The notes beneath the pieces were generated by a model that was not told the DNA's origin, made no database searches, and saw only the letters and a program-made list of their open reading frames with translations. Source: UBA4661 sp002405405 (GTDB lineage Bacteria; Bacteroidota; Ignavibacteria; Kapaibacteriales; UBA4661). Taken from it: a stretch of 19,700 nt of DNA. The stretch lies in assembly GCA_036847245.1 (NCBI GenBank), contig DAIUAL010000037.1:1-19700 (forward strand), read 5' to 3'. Position 1 is the first letter of the stretch. Each line of letters opens with the position of its first letter. Both the position numbers and the translations under genes were made by a program. Positions 1-7,391 of this stretch are shown one piece after another.

Positions 1-34
1 TCTTTTTTTTTTTCTGCTGACCTTCTACTTTGAT

Positions 35-70
35 TTTCTTGTCTTACTTTAAGTTATGCCTATCTACATT
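35..70 (+). repeat. possible degenerate CRISPR repeat
   Basis: Aligned without gaps to the clear repeat at 101-136, this stretch matches 23 of 36 positions by my hand count, best at the 3' end (8 of the last 10, including the shared TACATT). The offset is exactly 66 bp, which leaves a 30-nt interval (71-100), the usual type II spacer length. AT-rich sequence can align by chance, so this is suggestive only. It would be a decayed repeat unit, either of an array lying further left or of a two-repeat remnant. Confidence 0.38.
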
Positions 71-100
71 CTAGACGTTTATTTTACTTTCTGCAACACA

Positions 101-136
101 GTTGTGGTTTGATTTCAAGTATGGCTCATTTACATT
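101..136 (+). CRISPR. type II-C CRISPR repeat, cas-proximal unit
   Basis: The 36-nt unit begins GTTGTGGTTTGATTT, a start typical of type II-C repeats in Bacteroidota, and ends CATTTACATT. The decisive evidence is internal to the window: positions 115-135 are the reverse complement of 5139-5159 upstream of cas9 with one difference, which becomes a G-U pair in RNA. GTTGTG at 101-106 also pairs with CACAAT further along that RNA. The unit lies beyond cas2 and reads opposite to the cas genes, a common II-C layout. No repeat follows to the right, so this is the terminal unit on the cas side. Only one clear copy is visible, so an array is inferred rather than seen. Confidence 0.75.
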
Positions 137-164
137 ATACTTTCCACAAATCAAACAAAACAAC
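101..164. other. long imperfect inverted repeat spanning the terminal CRISPR repeat
   Basis: Three stem segments are in register. GTTGT (101-105) pairs with ACAAC (160-164), GTTTGATTT (107-115) with AAATCAAAC (148-156), and AAGTAT (117-122) with ATACTT (137-142), leaving a 14-nt loop. The right arm therefore carries an inverted partial copy of the repeat's first 15 nt just outside the repeat. In an RNA this hairpin would compete with tracrRNA pairing of the same repeat. Confidence 0.6.
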
Positions 165-196
165 GACTTAGGTCATGCTGTACGTGTAAAAAACTG

Positions 197-237
197 AAAA
201 AGTCAGGTCTATGGTCTGTCACAAACCTGACTTTTTT
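197..237. terminator. bidirectional intrinsic terminator after cas2
   Basis: AAAAAGTCAGGT (197-208) and ACCTGACTTTTTT (225-237) form a stem with a 16-nt loop. Reading leftward it ends in a U-run after cas2, and reading rightward it ends in CTTTTTT. It could therefore stop both the cas transcript and any plus-strand array transcript. The right arm overlaps the cas2 stop codon (236-238). Confidence 0.8.
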
Positions 238-571
238 AGAACATTTCTACTTGTGCCGGTGGAGATTCTGAAGCTCTTGGCTTCTGCCCCCAAAAGTTTT
301 TAATCATGCCAAACTGTTTATCTGTAACACGCATGATACTGACTTTGCCAAGTTTCGGCAGACTGTCTTCTACCCTGCGAGTATATGCCTCACTGCTTTC
401 GAGCGAACCACAAAAGCGATAATACACCGAATATTGAAACATAGAAAATCCATCTTTCAAGAGAAACTTGTGGAATTTTTGATACTCTTTTTTTTCCTTC
501 TTAGTTACACTCGGTAAGTCAAAAAACACAAATAACCACATAATTCGATACGCATTAAAACGTTCTGCCAT
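236..571 (-). CDS. cas2: CRISPR-associated endonuclease Cas2 (type II-C)
   Basis: Cas2 forms the structural core of the Cas1-Cas2 spacer-integration complex. The sequence NAYRIMWLFVFFDLP holds the first beta strand and the conserved Asp of the ferredoxin-like fold. It is followed by LLKDGFSMFQYSVYYR and by GKVSIMRVTDKQFG, all typical of type II Cas2, and it ends in VEMF as relatives end in a short acidic-hydrophobic tail. From the start at 571 it is 111 aa, the family's usual length. An in-frame ATG at 655 would add 28 Ser/Lys/Arg-rich residues and reduce the gap to cas1. Reading from still further upstream (787) would overlap cas1 and is unlikely. There is no clear Shine-Dalgarno at either candidate, so the start is uncertain while the gene is secure. 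It is the last gene of the minus-strand cas9-cas1-cas2 unit. Confidence 0.9.
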   Translation of the reverse strand: MAERFNAYRIMWLFVFFDLPSVTKKEKKEYQKFHKFLLKDGFSMFQYSVYYRFCGSLESSEAYTRRVEDSLPKLGKVSIMRVTDKQFGMIKNFWGQKPRASESPPAQVEMF

Positions 572-710
572 AGCACTGTCGCTACGTGGCTTTCGTTTGT
601 TTGTTGAAGATTTTCTTGATGAAGATTTCTCTAATAACACTTCCGGGTTATCCATACAATCTATGCTGATTCTTCGAAAATAGATCGAGTCAAAATTGTA
701 GTACTTAGGA

Positions 711-1703
711 CTATTTCTCTGCAAGGCAAAGTGTCGGCAGAGCCAATGATGTACGCTCTTGTGCATAATACTGCCACAGTGATGCACAAGTCATTTCAAC
801 AGCCGTAATGAGTGGTCGCCGAACATCACCCATGTGTGTATCGGCAACAGATACTGCCAGCAATTTCCTTTTGAGCTCCGGCATCAACATTGTATCAAAT
901 GCATATTCTTGAATGATGTGGCAAACAATGGTATCAACAAAAGGACGATATGGCTCCATGAGGTCGTCAGCAAGACAAAAGGGATTATTTCGATGATGAT
1001 AATGAATACCCAATGCCGGATGTAATCCTGCCTGCACAATACCCCGTGCAACAAGTGCTCGAAGAATACTGTAACCATAATTCAGTAACTGATTCGGATA
1101 CTTGCCGTCACGGGCACGACGAAAATATCCATCAAGATGGTGATGCGTATCCGCTTCACTATCAGCACTATCTGATACTCTTGGACTGAAACGATATGGA
1201 AGTACAGAAAACCTCTCGTGGCAAAATAATTGCTTCCAATAGATTTGAGCAGTCTGTGCTTCAATATTGTCAGGGTCGCCTGAGCGTACTTTATTCAATA
1301 ATCGCCTCATTGATTTCGTATCGCCACCATACCAAGAAAGCAGACGAATCTGATTATCAATTTTATGTTCGATAAGTTCCTTCCATGCGCGTTTTTGTTG
1401 TGGCACAGAACACCCTACTTGTGCACGTAAGCGTTCCGTATGAAGCTGATTGCCGTACAAAGGAAGCGTAATACTGTTCGGATGATGATTACTACCGGTC
1501 GAAATAATAGCAACACCATATTCTGCGCAAGCACTCATTAAGCCGGTTGTCAGTGTAATACTTGGATGATCAAGTTCGATCAATCCAATATCTTCAAGCG
1601 GCACACGATGCTCTTCATTCTTGTCTTTCAGAGCAAGAACAAGTTGATTATCTTTTGTACTGCAATATGCCGATGAAGAAACCACAATAATGCGATTAGC
1701 CAT
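711..1703 (-). CDS. cas1: CRISPR-associated integrase Cas1 (type II-C)
   Basis: Cas1 is the metal-dependent integrase that inserts new spacers together with Cas2. The 330-aa protein has an N-terminal beta domain (about 1-85, with PLEDIGLIELDHPSITLTTG) and a C-terminal helical catalytic domain. Expected metal ligands are visible: E148 in DPDNIEAQTAQIYW, H228 in AGLHPALGIHY and E250 in CLADDLMEPYRP. Between E148 and H228 there is a longer linker rich in Asp, Ser and His (about 175-200) before LLNYGYSILRA. The gene lies 56 nt after cas9 on the same strand, consistent with co-transcription. The start at 1703 gives MANRIIVVSS, a normal Cas1 opening. By motif the protein should be active. Confidence 0.96.
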   Translation of the reverse strand: MANRIIVVSSSAYCSTKDNQLVLALKDKNEEHRVPLEDIGLIELDHPSITLTTGLMSACAEYGVAIISTGSNHHPNSITLPLYGNQLHTERLRAQVGCSVPQQKRAWKELIEHKIDNQIRLLSWYGGDTKSMRRLLNKVRSGDPDNIEAQTAQIYWKQLFCHERFSVLPYRFSPRVSDSADSEADTHHHLDGYFRRARDGKYPNQLLNYGYSILRALVARGIVQAGLHPALGIHYHHRNNPFCLADDLMEPYRPFVDTIVCHIIQEYAFDTMLMPELKRKLLAVSVADTHMGDVRRPLITAVEMTCASLWQYYAQERTSLALPTLCLAEK

Positions 1704-1759
1704 ATATTCACCATGTTTATCAATATGACCCAGTTCTTACCCATACTTTTGTAGGGTAC

Positions 1760-4700
1760 TTACGTCAATCGTAAAAATCCTGCGGGTGAAATGACCACCT
1801 TACATCCTTGCACAAGCGATGGACCTTTTGTCATCTGATATGTATTAGATTCCGAATCTGACTCTACCTCAACATCGTCACTACCCGACAACAAGTGCAA
1901 TCGAAAATCAATTTTTCCTTGTGATATCTTTTGTATGCGGTACAGTTGCCTCTGTAACAATGGGTACAATTCCTTTTTGACAATTTTGTGCTTCTTACCC
2001 ACTTCGAATTCTAAGGTATCGGGATGTACACCCCACAAGAACATTTCATTTTTTTGCAGAGAGTATAAAAACTCTGCAGAAGGATCTTTGGTATAGATCT
2101 TGCGAATAGGTGTATTACCCGCTTTTATCCATCCGTAGGCATCAACTAAACTCATTATTTCACCGGTCTGGACATCTTTTTTACCTTTTCTTGATCTAAA
2201 AATTGAATAATGATGATTGTTTCCCGGCTCGACATATACAGCAAATGGCAATGTTTCTCCATGATGCTGAACTCTTGATTTGAGCAGTTTCATGGTATTC
2301 GATGGAACTCCTACACGCACACTCTTAATGCACGGTGCTACTTTACCGGCAGAGGCAGTCATGTATAGGGGTGCTTCGAATGCTTTGCGAGGTATCGTAA
2401 ATTTACCTTTTGATGTATCCACTCCCCATTCCTGCAATCTCTGCAACACAATAGCACGTACTTTATCATCAACGATAGCAAGAACTTGTGTAGCTGTGAG
2501 TGCCGAAAGACTTTTACGCACGACATACTGCTCTTGGTGCGAAGCACCTGCACTCGGTTTGAATATCTTGCCATAAAATGTTTCTTCGTGCATCTTGCCA
2601 CGTACTTTGCCGGAGAATTTGTGCGAAACAAGAATAGCCGCAACCGACTGTTGAGCGTGATCACGAAATCCTTTCCATGGCAGAAGAGTATCATCTTCGG
2701 TACGTTTTGAGGACGCATAAAATAATTTATTCTGTGCATGAAGAGTCGAGAGTTGTCGTAGCATGCCTGGCGTAGTCAAGGCAATCACCATTGCATCAAC
2801 TGCATGATGCCGATGATCTTCTCGATTTTTGAGAGCAGGTGTTGTTCCTGACTCTTGTGTATTGTGAAGAATAGAGTTTAAGCCCCACAAGTGCCGTATG
2901 AGAGCGGTTGCTTGACCATTCGATACTTGAATATCCTTGCGCGGAAGAATCGTTTCCATCAGCTTTTTTGTTTCACGAGAGATATAGGCAGTATCGGTCA
3001 ATTGACGATGAATAAATCCACCTATTTCTTCATTGGGCGCAATCTTTCCTTCATATTCGGGAAGCTCACCCAAACGCGAACGCAGATCTTTGATTTTAAA
3101 GCGTGCCGCTTTGGGATGAGGAAGACCTTTTGTACGCTCAAGAATATTCGCATACTTTTCAGCATTACCTCCAAATGCTTCGTATGTAATACTATTTCCT
3201 TTCGTGGCATTAGCATTGCGTACACATACAACTTTGTTCATGTATGAATCATCTAATGTTCGGCTATATGGCAGGATATGATCAATATCAATGTCGTGTC
3301 CGAATAGACGTTGAACACTGATTTGCTCACCGGTGTAGATACACATCTCTTTTTGCTCTTTCCACAGGGTATATCGCTCAATATCTTGTTTGGTAATTTT
3401 TGTCCATTGCGGGAACTCCTTTAACAACTCATTCCTATAGCCACTGTATAATTTTTCTCTTTTCTTATTGTCGTTCTCCATTGCAATTCTCTTATCTCTG
3501 GGCATTTTGAGTTGGCGTGCCAATTCAATGCGGATACAGTCGGGTTTTCCATAGTATTCAATCAGCTCATTCACGACATGTCGCACTTGTGTTAAAGCTA
3601 CCATGACAATCGGATTACGCAATGATGGCAGTACACTGCTTATGCGCCCGATGGAATTCTGCAAAGCAGCTTGTTGTGTGTAAGAATGGTGGTAGCCGGC
3701 TTGCTCACATGCTTGATCATACCGATATCCTTCACGTAAAAAAGGCACTATTTTTTTAAGTGCTTTCGTCGAGAGACTACTATATCCATCTTCTAATCGA
3801 ATTTTCACAAATTGTTCTGCTTGTTCCGGAGTAATATCCCATTTGCTCTGCACATAGGACATTAACCACACATTGTCATCAGCATAACGCAAAACATGAT
3901 GATACTCTTCTAATCGTGCTTCATCTTGTGATGCAATAAATTCAGCACCCAACTTTTCGATAAACTCTACCTTAGTCTTATTGCCCAATACTTTATCGAA
4001 GTTGCATTTGTATTCGATCTCCGGTGAAAGACCCAGTATATCATACCATGTTGTTTTACGAAGTGTACCTCGTTTTTTATTATTCTTGAGGACATCTTCA
4101 TAGCTCACGAATTCAAGAACCTTGTTCGCATCCAAGTAACGAATCAATTTCTCTCTTTCATCTTCTGTTAGTATTTGTTGTTCTTCTGTTTGACGCTTAC
4201 CACCCAGAATACGTAGATTATTGACCGTTTGGAGCATTCTACATTCTTGTGCTAACAAACTACTCATGGCAGCGCGACGTTTACCCATTTTACCATCGGC
4301 TGATTGCTCAAAAGTGCAAAATCCAATTGCAGAACGTTGTGATCGTAGTGGACGTTGATTGAAGATGATTTTGTGAATTCTTTCTTTTGCATTGTCTGTT
4401 AAAATATTAGCATGGTATTTCTTCTGCTCCGTCCAAAGAAGTTCAAACTCTTCTTTATAAAGATCGCGCGATGCGTAGCGATTGCGAATACGCTTCTCAT
4501 GAGGATTTAATGAAGCAAAGTATTCGCCCATAGTTCGTGCACCGCTTGCTTGTATTTCATTTTTCAACGTCGTAATGCCATTTATAACAACACCTGTATC
4601 TTGATCGGTATCAGGAGAAGTCGAATCTGACTTACGATTACTTTTAAATCCTCTGCGCTTGTTCAGGTGGTACAAAGCTCGCCCGAATTCATGCAGAGTT

Positions 4701-5029
4701 AGTTGCGAAGACAATGCTTTCTTTCGCAAGTCATAGGGATTACGATACCAACACGATTTGCGCTGCTTGTCGTTTTCCGGTAAAAGATGAAGATCAATCA
4801 AAGCATTGAGCAATGTGTTGCTACGGCGCATCTTGCGTTCAATTAGCCTACGCACCTGTCGTGCCATTCTGCGTAGAGCATTTTTTGAGGCTTCTTTTTC
4901 TGTGTTAATTTCCTGCACACCTTCGGAGAAGATGCGCACACCGGAGTTAATAATGGTCTGATTCGTATCGTCTATGAGTGCCCACCCAACAGAATTTGTT
5001 CCAATATCTAAACCTAATATTTTTGCCAT
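1760..5029 (-). CDS. cas9: RNA-guided DNA endonuclease Cas9, type II-C
   Basis: Cas9 cuts double-stranded DNA under a crRNA-tracrRNA guide. At 1089 aa it falls in the compact II-C size class. Visible parts in order are: RuvC-I ILGLDIGTNSVGWALID with D8; an Arg-rich bridge helix at about 52-70 (ALRRMARQVRRLIERKMRR); a helical recognition lobe to about 480; RuvC-II CIRIELARQLKM with E502; an HNH domain at about 560-625 with D583, H584 and N607 (DIDHILPYSR and NATKGN); and RuvC-III DHRHHAVDAMVIA with H742 and D745. A C-terminal region from about 830 would hold the WED and PAM-interacting parts. All nuclease residues are present. An acidic Ser/Glu-rich stretch (about 1052-1062) precedes the last strands. 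A GGAG lies 8 nt before the ATG. The gene is divergent from the tracrRNA gene, which begins about 110 bp upstream. The PAM cannot be read from the sequence. Confidence 0.98.
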   Translation of the reverse strand: MAKILGLDIGTNSVGWALIDDTNQTIINSGVRIFSEGVQEINTEKEASKNALRRMARQVRRLIERKMRRSNTLLNALIDLHLLPENDKQRKSCWYRNPYDLRKKALSSQLTLHEFGRALYHLNKRRGFKSNRKSDSTSPDTDQDTGVVINGITTLKNEIQASGARTMGEYFASLNPHEKRIRNRYASRDLYKEEFELLWTEQKKYHANILTDNAKERIHKIIFNQRPLRSQRSAIGFCTFEQSADGKMGKRRAAMSSLLAQECRMLQTVNNLRILGGKRQTEEQQILTEDEREKLIRYLDANKVLEFVSYEDVLKNNKKRGTLRKTTWYDILGLSPEIEYKCNFDKVLGNKTKVEFIEKLGAEFIASQDEARLEEYHHVLRYADDNVWLMSYVQSKWDITPEQAEQFVKIRLEDGYSSLSTKALKKIVPFLREGYRYDQACEQAGYHHSYTQQAALQNSIGRISSVLPSLRNPIVMVALTQVRHVVNELIEYYGKPDCIRIELARQLKMPRDKRIAMENDNKKREKLYSGYRNELLKEFPQWTKITKQDIERYTLWKEQKEMCIYTGEQISVQRLFGHDIDIDHILPYSRTLDDSYMNKVVCVRNANATKGNSITYEAFGGNAEKYANILERTKGLPHPKAARFKIKDLRSRLGELPEYEGKIAPNEEIGGFIHRQLTDTAYISRETKKLMETILPRKDIQVSNGQATALIRHLWGLNSILHNTQESGTTPALKNREDHRHHAVDAMVIALTTPGMLRQLSTLHAQNKLFYASSKRTEDDTLLPWKGFRDHAQQSVAAILVSHKFSGKVRGKMHEETFYGKIFKPSAGASHQEQYVVRKSLSALTATQVLAIVDDKVRAIVLQRLQEWGVDTSKGKFTIPRKAFEAPLYMTASAGKVAPCIKSVRVGVPSNTMKLLKSRVQHHGETLPFAVYVEPGNNHHYSIFRSRKGKKDVQTGEIMSLVDAYGWIKAGNTPIRKIYTKDPSAEFLYSLQKNEMFLWGVHPDTLEFEVGKKHKIVKKELYPLLQRQLYRIQKISQGKIDFRLHLLSGSDDVEVESDSESNTYQMTKGPSLVQGCKVVISPAGFLRLT

Positions 5030-5105
5030 GATGCATACTCCAAAAATAAAATTCAGAAAAACATGTATTGAAAAAGCATTGCTATCAATTAACGATTTTT
5101 TTTCT

Positions 5106-5134
5106 TGTTACTCAATAAAATCTTATTAATTTCC
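5106..5134 (+). promoter_or_regulatory. candidate tracrRNA promoter
   Basis: TTG (5106-5108), an 18-nt spacer, then TAATTTCC (5127-5134) partly match the Bacteroidota TTTG-N19..21-TAnnTTTG pattern. A start just downstream would fall at or near 5139, exactly where the anti-repeat begins. The -7 box is imperfect, so placement relies partly on that fit. Confidence 0.35.
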
Positions 5135-5138
5135 ATAC

Positions 5139-5232
5139 ATGTAAATGAGCCATGCTTGACTTCTTATCACAATAAGAGGTTTTGCCTCGCAGACTTTACG
5201 TCTTTTCCTCGGCTATGTCGAGGATTTTTTTT
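5139..5232 (+). ncRNA. tracrRNA of the type II-C locus
   Basis: Positions 5139-5159 (ATGTAAATGAGCCATGCTTG plus A) are complementary to repeat 115-135 with a single G-U wobble. After a bulge, CACAAT (5168-5173) can pair with repeat GTTGTG (101-106), giving the upper stem, bulge and lower stem layout of known crRNA-tracrRNA duplexes. The tail then folds into GAGG/CCTC (5176-5179 with 5185-5188), AGAC/GTCT (5191-5194 with 5200-5203) and TCCTCG/CGAGGA (5206-5211 with 5219-5224) followed by eight T. The RNA, about 94 nt, would hold Cas9 and guide crRNA maturation by RNase III, as in the family. Both ends are predicted rather than measured, and a longer form with an upstream start is possible. Confidence 0.88.
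5206..5232 (+). terminator. tracrRNA intrinsic terminator
   Basis: A 6-bp stem TCCTCG/CGAGGA with a 7-nt loop is followed by eight consecutive T (5225-5232). It closes the tracrRNA and insulates it from glmS on the same strand. Confidence 0.85.
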
Positions 5233-5324
5233 GCCCATACTATTGCAACCTCTTTCGCTTTTCACCATCAAACTCACTCCTTCTTTTCCTCATACTGCAT
5301 GACACGAGCACACTCATTTTGTGG

Positions 5325-5332
5325 TATCTTTG
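5325..5332 (+). promoter_or_regulatory. candidate glmS promoter -7 box
   Basis: TATCTTTG matches the Bacteroidota -7 consensus TAnnTTTG exactly. No convincing TTTG/TTG lies 19-21 nt upstream, so this is half a promoter. It would give a leader of about 150 nt before the glmS ATG. I see no other gene or clear structure in the rest of 5233-5489. Confidence 0.42.
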
Positions 5333-5489
5333 CATGCACAAAAAAACAAACCAAAAACAAACCATATCATCGACCACATACATACCTGTCTTGTGTGCAG
5401 AGTTTTTACGAACATGTTGTGTTCTCCTTCGGTGATGGTCTTGTACCCTTGTTTTCAATCATTTTCTTAACTCTTGGAGTCGTTTCTCT

Positions 5490-7349
5490 ATGTGTGGTAT
5501 TGTCGGTTATATTGGTGGCGCAGAAGCATTGCCTATTATTCTTTCAGGTTTGAAACGCTTAGAGTATCGCGGGTATGATTCCGCAGGGATTGCTCTGCTG
5601 AATGCACACATTGCGCCTGATTTTGCTATTCGCAAAAAAACGGGCAAAGTTGCTGAGTTGGAAAAAACTCTCGCTGATGAACTTCACACTGAACCCATGC
5701 GTGCGAGTGTTGGGATTGGACACACACGCTGGGCTACACATGGTGCACCGAGCGACCGTAATGCGCACCCACACATTGATGGCGACGGTACATTCGCGCT
5801 CATCCATAATGGTATTATCGAAAATTATTCTGCCATCAAACAACGCCTTACCAATCAAGGATGCACCTTCCGTTCCGATACTGACACCGAAGTGCTGGTC
5901 ATGTTTATTCGTTCGATTTATGATCGTTTGCCTGACACACCCCAACGCTTCCCCGAAGCAGTTCGACTTGCACTCAATGAAGTCGATGGCACATTCGGTA
6001 TAGCAGTATTATGCAAAGATGCTCCCGATATGATGGTCGCGGCACGACGCGGTAGTCCTCTGCTTGTTGGCGTTGGCAATGATGAGTATGTAGTTGCCTC
6101 CGATGCGGCGGCAGTGATTTCCCGTACACGCAGTGTCTTGTATCTCGATGATAATGAGATGGCTATTCTTTCGCGCACGGGCTACGAAACGAAAACCATC
6201 GATGACGAAACAACCACACCGGCGATTCAAGAAATTGAATTTGATTTGGAGCAGATTGAAAAAGGCGGTTTCGAGCATTTCATGTTGAAAGAAATTTCCG
6301 AACAGCCACAGACTTTTCGTAATGGCTTGCGTGGTCGCTTGCAGGGCGATACGATTAAACTCGGCGGCTTAGAACCGGCTCTCGACAAGCTCCGCAGAGC
6401 CAAGCGGATCATCTTTACGGCGTGTGGTACATCATGGCATGCGGCTCTTGTGGCAAAGTACATGATCGAGCAATGCGCCGATATTCCTGTCGAGGTGGAG
6501 TATGCTTCGGAGTTCCGCTATCGCAATCCTGTGATCTTCCCTGATGATGTCATCTTTGCAATTTCACAAAGTGGTGAAACTGCCGACACGCTTGCGGCTA
6601 TCCGCGAAGCCACGATGAAAGGTGCAACTGCCCTTGGCATTGTCAATGTGGTCGGTTCTTCCATTGCCCGCGAAACAGCGGCAGGCGTATATATCCACGC
6701 AGGACCGGAGATTGGTGTTGCTTCAACCAAAGCATTTACTTCGCAGTTGAATGTGCTGGCGCAAATTGCTGTCTTCCTTGGCAGAACGCGCCGCATGTCG
6801 TCGAAAGAAGCAAGCGAAATCATTGCGGCACTCGAAGTGATTCCCGATAAAATCGAAGCCATTCTTGCAACGGCAGAAAGTATCAAAACTATTGCACACG
6901 AGTATGCTTCTGCTAAAAACTTCTTGTACTTGGGTCGCGGATATAATTTTCCCGTAGCTCTGGAGGGCGCATTAAAGCTGAAAGCAATCTCCTATATCCA
7001 TCCTGAGGGTTATCCTGCGGCAGAGATGAAACATGGTCCGATTGACTTGATCGATGAGATTATGCAATGCGTGGTCATTGCTACCCATGATGAGATTTAC
7101 GAAAAAGTGATTTCCAATATTCAGGAAGTGCGAGCGCGCAATGGTCGAATTATCGCTATCGCCACCGAGGGCGATACACATATTCAACAATTCGCTGAGC
7201 ATGTGATTTATATCCCGCAAACACTTGCGATGCTCACACCGATTTTGTCAGTCATTCCACTGCAATTGCTTGCGTATTACATTGCTGTTGAGCGTGGATG
7301 CAATGTTGATATGCCTCGTAATCTTGCGAAAAGTGTTACTGTTGAGTAA
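5490..7349 (+). CDS. glmS: glutamine--fructose-6-phosphate aminotransferase (isomerizing)
   Basis: GlmS makes glucosamine-6-phosphate from fructose-6-phosphate and glutamine, the first step toward UDP-GlcNAc for peptidoglycan and LPS. The protein is 619 aa, close to the usual 610. It begins MCGIVGYIGG, so Cys2 becomes the N-terminal glutaminase nucleophile. HTRWATHGAPSDRNAHPH (78-95) and HNGIIENY (106-113) complete the amidotransferase site. Two SIS sugar-isomerase domains follow, at about 305-425 (with TACGTSWHA, SQSGETADT and ASTKAFTSQ) and about 475-600 (with GRGYNFPVALEGALKLK and KHGPIDLI). The C-terminal tail MPRNLAKSVTVE is the canonical one. GGAG lies about 9 nt before the ATG. The deaminase gene follows after 42 nt and may be co-transcribed. 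No glmS ribozyme was recognised in the leader. Confidence 0.98.
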   Translation: MCGIVGYIGGAEALPIILSGLKRLEYRGYDSAGIALLNAHIAPDFAIRKKTGKVAELEKTLADELHTEPMRASVGIGHTRWATHGAPSDRNAHPHIDGDGTFALIHNGIIENYSAIKQRLTNQGCTFRSDTDTEVLVMFIRSIYDRLPDTPQRFPEAVRLALNEVDGTFGIAVLCKDAPDMMVAARRGSPLLVGVGNDEYVVASDAAAVISRTRSVLYLDDNEMAILSRTGYETKTIDDETTTPAIQEIEFDLEQIEKGGFEHFMLKEISEQPQTFRNGLRGRLQGDTIKLGGLEPALDKLRRAKRIIFTACGTSWHAALVAKYMIEQCADIPVEVEYASEFRYRNPVIFPDDVIFAISQSGETADTLAAIREATMKGATALGIVNVVGSSIARETAAGVYIHAGPEIGVASTKAFTSQLNVLAQIAVFLGRTRRMSSKEASEIIAALEVIPDKIEAILATAESIKTIAHEYASAKNFLYLGRGYNFPVALEGALKLKAISYIHPEGYPAAEMKHGPIDLIDEIMQCVVIATHDEIYEKVISNIQEVRARNGRIIAIATEGDTHIQQFAEHVIYIPQTLAMLTPILSVIPLQLLAYYIAVERGCNVDMPRNLAKSVTVE

Positions 7350-7391
7350 AATTTCTTCTCTGATTTTTTCATCTTTTTCAGTTGTGGTTCT

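Noticed and set aside
3..13. T-run at the window's left edge as a terminator
   Set aside because: No stem can be seen because the upstream sequence is outside the window.
101..164. Minus-strand reading as a second tracrRNA
   Set aside because: The anti-repeat there is simply the complement of the repeat. No tracrRNA-like tail hairpins or terminator follow on that strand.
5041..5048. Perfect minus-strand -7 box TATTTTTG just before cas9
   Set aside because: No -33 box at the right distance, and it would leave an almost leaderless mRNA while overlapping the GGAG ribosome site. It is likely chance in AT-rich DNA.
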